A stretch of DNA of 35,088 bases from Methanothrix sp. (GTDB lineage Archaea; Halobacteriota; Methanosarcinia; Methanotrichales; Methanotrichaceae), in NCBI GenBank assembly GCA_026394505.1, contig JAPKYC010000177.1, forward strand, positions 1 through 35,088. The letters are read 5' to 3'. The notes beneath the pieces were generated by a model, which had not been told where the DNA came from, did not search any database, and was given only the letters and a program-made list of their open reading frames with translations. Positions 16,525-24,491 of the stretch are shown here, piece by piece (positions within the stretch are counted from its first letter, which is position 1; each line of letters opens with the position of its first letter). Position numbers and translations under genes: made by a program.

Positions 16525-17919
16525 ATACCTCGCCGCATACACCACGCCCACTACTATCACCAGCAGCCCGAAGAATTTGGTAGTCCACTCTCCAATGGAG
16601 ACATACTTCTCTGCGATCCTTCCCCCCACCGTCCGGGAGAAGGTGGCAATGGGAATGATGGGCACGCCATGCCCAAGTCCGAAGATGGCAAGCATCACGC
16701 CTCCCGCCAGGGGTGTGACGTTTTGCGATGCCAGCCAGATCAATACCGGCATCACCATGGAGAGGGCACAGGGCGCCCAGCCCAGGGCAAAGAATATGCC
16801 CAGCGTGAAGGCTCCAAGGAAGGCGGAGTACTTGAATAGACCAATAGAGGTCTCAACCGACCTTTGCAGCAGGCTCTTCTTTGTCTCACAATACGTCCCC
16901 CCTCGATCAGGCCGAATTCGAGAGGTTATGGGCTCCAAGATCTCTTCCAGGGGCTTGAGGTTGCTGATGCCGAGGATGATCATGATCAGGCCGGCTGCCA
17001 GGTCGAAGAGCCTTGAGTCGCGAATGAAAAGGCCCACCTGAGAGATGAAAAGCCCCAGCACAAAGAAGACGGCGGCCATTCCCAGGGTAAAGGCAACTCC
17101 AATCATAAATCCCTCTCTGGAAGTGGAGGCACTCTTCCGCAGATAATCATCCTTCCTGCGCACCGTCAGAACATAGGAGAATACAGCAATCAAGAGAGCG
17201 ATGGAGCATGGAGCCAGCGATGTAAAAATGCCCGCTAAAAACATTGTGGAGGCGGTCACTTCCTGCCCGAAGACCTTTCCCTCCAGGCCCTTCCACATTG
17301 AGCCGCCCACATCTTGCAGCTCTTGGTAAAGCTTCTCTGCACTTTGCACGCCGTCTAACTCGCCCTCGCCCACCCGGTAGACGTGATAGACTCCGGCGAT
17401 ATTGCCATCTTTGTCGATCAGTAGGAGAGTGGGATTTGAGGAGCCGCCCCTCACATTCCAGTAGTCGAGATATTTGCCGGCGATGGTATAAGGCTCAATA
17501 TCCTCCGCCCAGGGCCAGGTGACATTGACCTTCCACCACTTCTCCGCCAGGGACTTGCCATCCCGGGAATAGGGATTCTTCCTCATGTTCAATGTGACTA
17601 TCTGGACACCGGGGTCCATGGCCTTGAGCTTTGCCAGCTCCTCTACCTGTCCTTTCAGGGACTTTTCGCATTCAACGCATAACGGGATCTCGATGTTGGT
17701 GATATGAAAAATAAGGGGAGAGCCCTGAAAGTCGGAAAGAGAGAAGTTCTTACCGTCCACACCAACGGCAGTGAACTCTGGGGCCTGGATGGCCTCGCCG
17801 GCAAAGACGGGGCTGGAAAAGAGAGAGAGGGCGGCCAGGGCGAAAAGGAGCAGAAAAGCTGCCGATTGCAGCTTCTTTTTGTAGGTATTGGCAATTATTG
17901 ATATCACTCTCAGATCCAT
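16504..17919 (-). CDS. Thioredoxin/TlpA-like domain fused to CcdA/DsbD-type transmembrane domain
   Basis: N-terminal signal and PEFTAVGVDGKNFSLSDFQGSPLIFHI...CVEC; C-terminal GIFTSLAPCSIALLIAVFSYVL...GIFFALGWAPCALSMVMPVLIWLASQNV (CcdA helices with paired Cys). Confidence 0.88.
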   Translation of the reverse strand: MDLRVISIIANTYKKKLQSAAFLLLFALAALSLFSSPVFAGEAIQAPEFTAVGVDGKNFSLSDFQGSPLIFHITNIEIPLCVECEKSLKGQVEELAKLKAMDPGVQIVTLNMRKNPYSRDGKSLAEKWWKVNVTWPWAEDIEPYTIAGKYLDYWNVRGGSSNPTLLLIDKDGNIAGVYHVYRVGEGELDGVQSAEKLYQELQDVGGSMWKGLEGKVFGQEVTASTMFLAGIFTSLAPCSIALLIAVFSYVLTVRRKDDYLRKSASTSREGFMIGVAFTLGMAAVFFVLGLFISQVGLFIRDSRLFDLAAGLIMIILGISNLKPLEEILEPITSRIRPDRGGTYCETKKSLLQRSVETSIGLFKYSAFLGAFTLGIFFALGWAPCALSMVMPVLIWLASQNVTPLAGGVMLAIFGLGHGVPIIPIATFSRTVGGRIAEKYVSIGEWTTKFFGLLVIVVGVVYAARYAGFLLW

Positions 17920-18494
17920 GCGGCTCTATTCTGCTTGTAGTAGTAGATGGAATCCTTCACGTAAGCATCGATTCTTTCCTGGCTCATGGCATCAATCTCG
18001 CTGCGCCAGACTACATCCACCGCTCCATCCGGGCCCTTGGCCAGGGTGATGAAGATGGTCGTTGGAACGACCGGTTTTCCGCCGCCGGCCGGATCATAGA
18101 CATCCAGGATATCAATAGCCTGTTGCAAGCTACTTCCTTCCCCCAGAACATCGTCGTATTTGAGATCGCCGCTAAAGCTCTTTGCAGCCGCTTTAATTCT
18201 TGGCGTCTGAGTCAGACACGGTACGCAGTTGCTGCTATGAATCAGGATGAGCACCGACTTCTCCTTGAGAGCTTTCAGAATCCAGTCAGGATGTTTTACC
18301 ACCGAGCCGGAGTTTTCATGCTGATCGGGGTATGTCGTCCACCAGTCGTCATCACCGGAGCCTACTGCATGTGCCGGACTGTAGCTATTCCAATCCAGAG
18401 AAAGGGCAGTGTCCGCCGTTATGAATACGGCCATCGAAAAAGCCGCCATTGCCGCCAATACCAGTAACGTGAAATTCTTGAACTCACTGAGCAT
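17910..18494 (-). CDS. Exported thioredoxin-fold protein
   Basis: Signal-anchor at N terminus; KEKSVLILIHSSNCVPCLTQTPRI (CxxC); overlaps the next gene by 10 nt. Confidence 0.8.
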   Translation of the reverse strand: MLSEFKNFTLLVLAAMAAFSMAVFITADTALSLDWNSYSPAHAVGSGDDDWWTTYPDQHENSGSVVKHPDWILKALKEKSVLILIHSSNCVPCLTQTPRIKAAAKSFSGDLKYDDVLGEGSSLQQAIDILDVYDPAGGGKPVVPTTIFITLAKGPDGAVDVVWRSEIDAMSQERIDAYVKDSIYYYKQNRAAWI

Positions 18495-18809
18495 GATTTA
18501 AACCCCCGAAATATCTCTTGCTCCATTCATCTGCTAAATATTTAGAGCTTATCTTCAATCAGCCTCAAAACTCATCAAGGACCTTAAGAATTCGGTTTGG
18601 TCGGAGATCGACAAAAGACTGGAAAATCGCGCCTATCCCCGGCCTCTCGCATCCACAGCATAGAAACATTAGCAGGAACCAGGATGTAACGCTTCATATT
18701 TATTGTTTTTGGGCCAGAATTTGGAAGACAACGTCACTACGTTTAAATCCCTAAATTAAAAAGAAAATGAGACGATATGTGCATCGTCCCCTATCGTGCT
18801 ACCCAAGAT

Positions 18810-20000
18810 TTAATGATTCTTCAGTATTTTCTTTAGTGCTTCTGCAGCACTTGATTTGACAGAATCGCTCTCATCATCTTGGACTGATTTGATAAGCGCA
18901 TCTGCCGCTTTTGGATCACCAATCCTCCCTAATGCTTCAGCAGAACTTGCTCTAACATTTGACTCTTCATCGTCTTCCAGAACCTCAATCAATGGATCTA
19001 TGGCATTGGAATTGCCGATCATTCCTAAAGCTAAAGCAGCATTAGATCTAACGAGGTTATCTTCGTCGCTTAATGCCGATATCAGGGCATCATTGGCCTG
19101 ATTATTGCCCATGAAACCGAGAGCTTTTGCTGAATTGGCGCGAATATCGCGATCGTTATCGTTGAGTGATTCCGAAAGAGCGTTTATTGCCCTGGCATCT
19201 CCTAAAGATCCCAAAGCAATGGCTGCACCAGCTCTCTTTTCAGGTTTTTCGTTAATGTCACTTAACACCTGCATTAGAGGTGCTAAAACTGGCTCTCCCA
19301 TGAAAGCCAGAGCTCCTGGGACTACTTCATTACTGCAGGATGAACTGCCCATGATATCAATCATTGGGACTATTGCTCTGGTGTCATTGATAAATGCCAA
19401 AGAGACTGCAGCCATGCATGATGTTGGTGAGTCGTTCTTCATTGCTTGAATAAGAGAATCAACAGCTCTGGGATCTTTTATCCAACCAAGAGCAACGGAA
19501 CTTGCGTCTCTCACCTCTCTATTTTCATCCTGCAAACTCTTTATAAGCGGATCTACAGCTCTAGAATCTCTTATCCACCCCAAGGCGATTGCAGAATAAG
19601 CCCTAACTAGGGCGTCGCTATCTTCCAGGCTTATTATGAGTGGATCCACAGCCCTTGGATCCTTAATCCAACCAAGAGAAAGAGCTGCCACCATCCTCGT
19701 TTCTTCATCATCGCTAGACAGAGATTCGATCAGTGGTTCTACAGCCATTGGGTCTTCAATTATATCCATCGCAATTAATGCGAAAACACTGGTTTCCATA
19801 TCATCAGATTTCAATGCCTGTGCGGCAAGATCAATGCCTGTCGCACCCATGTCTACAATCGATGCAAATGCTAATACTTTCGTAACTGGGTTCGAATCGT
19901 TCATTGCATTTTCTATCTTATCTGTGACCTGGTCTGTCGCAGAGCAGCTTCCCGCGGATAGTATCAACAACATTAGGACAAACATAGATATTATTTTCAT
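18810..20000 (-). CDS. Exported HEAT-repeat (PBS-lyase-type) protein
   Basis: Repeats such as ALGWIKDPRAVDPLIISLEDSDALVRAYSAIALGWIRDSRAVDPLIKSLQDENREVRDASS. Start at internal ATG 20000 (MKIISMFVLMLLILSAGSCSATDQ, signal peptide). Confidence 0.9.
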   Translation of the reverse strand: MKIISMFVLMLLILSAGSCSATDQVTDKIENAMNDSNPVTKVLAFASIVDMGATGIDLAAQALKSDDMETSVFALIAMDIIEDPMAVEPLIESLSSDDEETRMVAALSLGWIKDPRAVDPLIISLEDSDALVRAYSAIALGWIRDSRAVDPLIKSLQDENREVRDASSVALGWIKDPRAVDSLIQAMKNDSPTSCMAAVSLAFINDTRAIVPMIDIMGSSSCSNEVVPGALAFMGEPVLAPLMQVLSDINEKPEKRAGAAIALGSLGDARAINALSESLNDNDRDIRANSAKALGFMGNNQANDALISALSDEDNLVRSNAALALGMIGNSNAIDPLIEVLEDDEESNVRASSAEALGRIGDPKAADALIKSVQDDESDSVKSSAAEALKKILKNH

Positions 20001-20072
20001 GAAATCCCTCACTGCAAAAAGGAGGGTTTTCACATAGATATATCTTTGCAGAGCAGTTGATGGAGCCATGCA

Positions 20073-20261
20073 GTGCCAGGTATTCAAGGGGCAGGTGAAC
20101 TGTGGGCCCAGCAGCCAGGGAAGCATCTGGTGGAGAACCTGGTGGCCGATCTGAGCCACGTCACCGACCCAGCCAAACAGAAGCGAGCTATCGAGAACCT
20201 GAAGAAAGCAGATGAGGGAATGGGCAGAGCCGTGGCGGTGGGACTCGGGCTGGAGAGGTAG
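20073..20261 (+). pseudogene. Catalase C-terminal remnant
   Basis: GIQGAGELWAQQPGKHLVENLVADLSHVTDPAKQKRAIENLKKADEGMGRAVAVGLGLE resembles the catalase C-terminal (immune-responsive) domain; no upstream catalytic domain. Confidence 0.55.
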
Positions 20262-20270
20262 ATAGATAAG

Positions 20271-20370
20271 CAAGAGTGCCTGAAGAACGGCATGGATGAG
20301 TACATCAGCTAGCCTGCTCTGGTGGAAGAGCTGCAAAAGGCGCTGGAGAATGCCTCAAAATTAGAACAAG
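20271..20370 (+). pseudogene. Response-regulator receiver-domain remnant
   Basis: DKQECLKNGMDEYIS*PALVEELQKALENA matches the receiver C-terminal pattern (xxCLxxGMDDYISKPxxxxELxxAL); the conserved KP lysine is replaced by TAG at 20310-20312. Confidence 0.55.
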
Positions 20371-20404
20371 GAGGGAGGGGAAGCATAAGAACGAATCGAT
20401 TCGC

Positions 20405-22468
20405 TCAGTTTCCACCCTTTGCAATCTCCTTGACCTTCTGATTGAACTCCGGCCTTGCCAGCATATCCTGGAACTTTTTCTCAAACAGCTCCTCAAATTC
20501 CTTGTTATCGATCTCTTTGGATTCTCGTTTTGTGGGATCGGATGTGACCGCAGCTGAACTGTCCTCAAAATCCAAGTATATGTTTAGCACATTATTTTCC
20601 ATCTTTGCTATGAATCTGTCAGTTCTACCGTCATCAATTTCCAAGATTACTTCAAGATTTTTATCGTTAAGTTTTAATGAAAGGGAATTTTTTTCGTTGG
20701 ATACTTTGATAGTCTTACTACTACCGATTTTTTCAATGTTTTCAGTTTTTATCCAATCAATACCAAATTTCTGAGTTAGAAATTCTATGAGTATTCCGTT
20801 ATCGTTTCCTGGAATTTCATTCCACCTAAACAACTTCGGGAATATATTGAGCTGTTTGATGAATATCGGCTTCTTGCCCTCTTCAATTCTCTTGAGAGCC
20901 TTCTTAAGCTCCTCCCGCAGGCCGCCGCTGCCATAGAGGTAATTTCTCAGGTATTTCTTGGTGAGATCTGAATAGCCCAGGTAGTCGATGATATTTATTT
21001 CATTTGTCTCGATGTATCTGATGGCTGAATCTATGAGGTCGTAGAGGCGCGACTCAAAGGTCAGATCATTTCCGTTCTGCTTTTTGTTTTGCTCTCCGGC
21101 TTTGCCTCCGTAGGGATTTCGCAGGAGGATCAAGATATCCTCTCCAAAGCCGTTGCCTAGCTTCCTGTAAACATTAGTGTGATCTTCTGCAATTCCCGTC
21201 AAATCCTTTATGGCGGACTTGACCTTTTCAGCGTTGACATAGCCTCTGGCAAAGACATAAGCTCTATCTGCCTTGGATGGAGTACACGGGAACAGCCGGC
21301 ATTCCTCGCTCAAAGCATGCTCTACCAAGGACTTCTCGCCGCCATCAGACTCACCATGCGAATAATAGCAGGGAACTAGAATTGGCGGAAGCAGGATTGT
21401 CTTACCGTTCTCATCTTTAACAACATCATCCGCATCAGCATCCCAGAACACCCTCTTCATCGCCGGAGCGTCATCTTGAAGCTTTGCCCCGGGATAGTTT
21501 CTCAGATCGAACATAGGCTTCATGGAGGCGTAAATGGCGCTATCATTGGCATTGAAGTTGCCCTTGCCATATCTTCTTCTCAAAACCTCGTTGTCTATTA
21601 CAATCAGAGCGTCTAATCCCTCGCCAGCCGGTTTTGTGAGGAGATCGTACATGGCAATAGTTGCTCCGAGGTTTCTCTGGCCTTCTTTGGCTTGTCTTGC
21701 ATCATCTCCTTTCTCAGTTAATATCCCCAGCGCGAAGAACGGAAAGGCTTTTTCTTCCCGTCTGACGTAGCTGGTTATGGGATTGATGAAGCCCGTTCCC
21801 GTTCCCCCTCCAAGCGACGCCAGAAAGAGTATGCTGTCGCACAGCTTATTTTGCATTTCCGGACCGCAAGAAGCTTCCTTATTTTTATTCATCAGGGCGC
21901 CGATCGACCCCAAGGAAGAGCCAATGTTTTTAAGAACTGCAAATTTTGATTTGTTATCCTCGGACGCAGCGACTGATGCCGGGTCAGCCTTCATGCCTGA
22001 GCTTGCTCCTGCTCTCATGCCCAGTACCGTAAACGGTCTGATGCCGACCTTCCACATATACCCGGGAAGCGGATTATCCTCCTTATTGAACTCCTTTCTG
22101 GCCATCGCCTTGACTTTCTCGATTTCAAAGACCTCAAAGATGCCCTTCAAGTACTCAGCACGCCTGTCATAACCCTGCGCCTTGAGGTCGAAACCGTAAG
22201 TGTCCTTAATCCATTTCTTAAAGGGGGAACCTGCAGATATCATTCCGTGGCATATCAGATATCCTGGATACTTTCCTTCCTCAAGGTTCCCAAAGTATGT
22301 CTGGTCCTGAGTATCCTGAGTTGCCGAGTCGAGCCATATTCCCTTCGCATTTCCAAAAGCCAGGTGCTCTCCAAGACGGAACACTGGAAGTTGCACGTCC
22401 TGCGTTTCCAGGAATTTTCCCAGTATATTGCCGCCGGCTCCTCCTATTCCGACTACCATTGGTTTCAT
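20405..22468 (-). CDS. Divergent tubulin/FtsZ-superfamily protein (687 aa)
   Basis: N-terminal VVGIGGAGGNILGKF, tubulin/FtsZ signature LASLGGGTGTGFINPI (about 21788-21811), DALIVIDNEVLRRRYG, C-terminal extension; not a canonical FtsZ. Confidence 0.85.
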   Translation of the reverse strand: MKPMVVGIGGAGGNILGKFLETQDVQLPVFRLGEHLAFGNAKGIWLDSATQDTQDQTYFGNLEEGKYPGYLICHGMISAGSPFKKWIKDTYGFDLKAQGYDRRAEYLKGIFEVFEIEKVKAMARKEFNKEDNPLPGYMWKVGIRPFTVLGMRAGASSGMKADPASVAASEDNKSKFAVLKNIGSSLGSIGALMNKNKEASCGPEMQNKLCDSILFLASLGGGTGTGFINPITSYVRREEKAFPFFALGILTEKGDDARQAKEGQRNLGATIAMYDLLTKPAGEGLDALIVIDNEVLRRRYGKGNFNANDSAIYASMKPMFDLRNYPGAKLQDDAPAMKRVFWDADADDVVKDENGKTILLPPILVPCYYSHGESDGGEKSLVEHALSEECRLFPCTPSKADRAYVFARGYVNAEKVKSAIKDLTGIAEDHTNVYRKLGNGFGEDILILLRNPYGGKAGEQNKKQNGNDLTFESRLYDLIDSAIRYIETNEINIIDYLGYSDLTKKYLRNYLYGSGGLREELKKALKRIEEGKKPIFIKQLNIFPKLFRWNEIPGNDNGILIEFLTQKFGIDWIKTENIEKIGSSKTIKVSNEKNSLSLKLNDKNLEVILEIDDGRTDRFIAKMENNVLNIYLDFEDSSAAVTSDPTKRESKEIDNKEFEELFEKKFQDMLARPEFNQKVKEIAKGGN

Positions 22469-23058
22469 TTTGCTACCTCCTTAAGGCTGCAAACTATGGG
22501 CGTGATCAAAAGGATCAAAGGTGCCACAAGCGTAACATATCCCAGGATCCAGAAAAGATCCCATGATTGCTCACTGGCTTGTGGATAAACCGTCCCATGG
22601 TATATCGATATGGCTATGGATATCATGAGAAGCGGCAGTGCAAAGTTGACCATCAGTGCCTTGATGCCTCTTGATACGATATAATAGCGGTAAACTTTGG
22701 GGATGCTAAAGGCGGCCAAGGCCGTGACGATCATAACCGCAAGACCGAAGACTATCAGGCCGAATTCGCTGGAGGCTATCTGAATCGCCTGGAAGTAGTA
22801 CCAGGGAGATATTCCCGGCGTCTGGAAGAAAAATAAGGCCAGAGCTACAAAGAAGAGCATCCAGGAGGCGATCATAAATGTATTGAAGTTGGAGCCTTGC
22901 GGCAGCTCCAGATGCGTCAATAGCTCCTCCTTCTTAAAGCCGCCATCATTGGTCTCCTTTACCTTTCTGAAGATCTTATTTATGTACAGATTATGAAAGA
23001 CCAATGCCCCGGCCATAATAGCCAGAATCACTACGAGAGGAAAGACTCCCATGCTCAT
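22465..23058 (-). CDS. Polytopic membrane protein (about 5 TM) of the tubulin-like operon
   Basis: Hydrophobic segments FPLVVILAIMAGALVF, IASWMLFFVALALFFF, GLIVFGLAVMIVTALAAF, FALPLLMISIAISIY, ILGYVTLVAPLILLITPIV; ATGA overlaps on both sides. Confidence 0.8.
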   Translation of the reverse strand: MSMGVFPLVVILAIMAGALVFHNLYINKIFRKVKETNDGGFKKEELLTHLELPQGSNFNTFMIASWMLFFVALALFFFQTPGISPWYYFQAIQIASSEFGLIVFGLAVMIVTALAAFSIPKVYRYYIVSRGIKALMVNFALPLLMISIAISIYHGTVYPQASEQSWDLFWILGYVTLVAPLILLITPIVCSLKEVAK

Positions 23059-24491
23059 CTGTAGAACCTCCTTTCAACTAATACCGCGCCCGCCAATGCA
23101 ATGCAAAGCAATGCCAGCCAGTTCACCAGCGCAGGAATTGAGAAGATATCATACTTGACCAGTTTTGCATTGATCTTTCCTTCTCCAATGCCTTCTCTGC
23201 TATTGCTGCTGTGTTGATCGACCTCATCATACACGAATCTGTATCTAAATGGCTGATTCGCATCCTCCACCAGGAAAGGCCTGACATTATACCAGACGGT
23301 GGTTCCCTGGCTGGAGATGTCCCAGTCATTGGATGCCGCAGGCTTCCATTGGTGAGACGGGGTGTATGTCTCCAGCGATACACGCACCTTTGCAGTTCCA
23401 GCTTCCTGGTTTCTCATACCTATGCTGAAATTGTAATCCTGCCACCAGTATTGGTTCTTTTCACCGCTTAGTTTGGGATCTTCAACATATAACGTTACGC
23501 TCTTCCTTAAATTCGGCCCATCAAAGGATCTGGTATTAGTAGTATTGATTCCATCGCTGATCGTGTAATCGTAAGTGAAGTTCTTGCCGGAATCGTCCTT
23601 CGAGAAGAATCCATAATCACCAGCCATGAATACAACATCCTCCCCGGATTTAGCGCTTTGGGTGGCATTGATCTTCTCTGTGTGGTTCAGATCCTGAATA
23701 TGAAGAGTCACAGTGACGGGATCGCTCTCATTATCGACGACACGGGCAATATACTTGATGGGCTCTTTGAACCTTGGCTGAGAGTTCTGAGTAATCAGGC
23801 TGACATTTTCAAGAGTTGGCGGCGTGTTTATGATATTCAATACCAGCTCTGAGAAGAACGGTTCCTGATTTATCTTTTCTTTCGTTGTGTTCCATTCATT
23901 TCGTGTATCTGATACATTGACCATGAATCGGACCACTCCAACCTTTTTCATGTCCTTGAAGTCCACAATCTCCGGCCAGTCGATGGTAGTATAGTTGTAG
24001 TTTCCCTCATCGTTATGCCATTTGTAATCGCTCTGCCCGATGATCTGGGGATATTTGCTGATCTGCTCGTAGCTCTCTCCAGGTTTCTTCTCTTGGAGAT
24101 ATAGCCAGATCACCCGTCTCATGGAATCCTGGGGATTTGTATCCTTAATGTAGCTCATTATTTTTATGGGCTGGGTTCTGGTAATATTGGTTCTGTTCCC
24201 CTTAAAGTACATGTAGACGACTGGCTGGATGTTGTCGCCCTTGGAGGCCGGCTCCTTGTAAAGCAGATCTCGAAGCTGCTGATACTTCTTGTTGTTGTTC
24301 TTCTCATCCTTGGCCTTCTTCACGACATTGATGAGGTCGTCAATAGTTGTCTGCTTATGGCTGCTTCCACTGCTTCCGCTGCTTACCGTGGAATCCGGGG
24401 CACTTGGCTGCGGCCCTGGCACTGCAATCACAGGAACTATTGATAGCAGAAAAGCTGCAATAACAAGCAAGCAAATAGCCTTTTGTCTCAT
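23055..24491 (-). CDS. Exported, C-terminally membrane-anchored protein with Ig/cadherin-like segments
   Basis: Signal peptide AICLLVIAAFLLSIVPVIAV; C-terminal TM IPALVNWLALLCIALAGAVLVERRFYR; many N-x-S/T sequons. Confidence 0.82.
   Translation of the reverse strand: MRQKAICLLVIAAFLLSIVPVIAVPGPQPSAPDSTVSSGSSGSSHKQTTIDDLINVVKKAKDEKNNNKKYQQLRDLLYKEPASKGDNIQPVVYMYFKGNRTNITRTQPIKIMSYIKDTNPQDSMRRVIWLYLQEKKPGESYEQISKYPQIIGQSDYKWHNDEGNYNYTTIDWPEIVDFKDMKKVGVVRFMVNVSDTRNEWNTTKEKINQEPFFSELVLNIINTPPTLENVSLITQNSQPRFKEPIKYIARVVDNESDPVTVTLHIQDLNHTEKINATQSAKSGEDVVFMAGDYGFFSKDDSGKNFTYDYTISDGINTTNTRSFDGPNLRKSVTLYVEDPKLSGEKNQYWWQDYNFSIGMRNQEAGTAKVRVSLETYTPSHQWKPAASNDWDISSQGTTVWYNVRPFLVEDANQPFRYRFVYDEVDQHSSNSREGIGEGKINAKLVKYDIFSIPALVNWLALLCIALAGAVLVERRFYR

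Noticed and set aside
20310-20312. TAG as pyrrolysine in the receiver fragment
   Set aside because: Replaces a catalytic-type lysine in an isolated fragment with another stop upstream; decay is simpler, and no Pyl machinery is visible.
20001-20336. N-terminal 112-aa extension of the HEAT-repeat ORF
   Set aside because: Antisense of the catalase/receiver remnants; a clear signal peptide starts at 20000.
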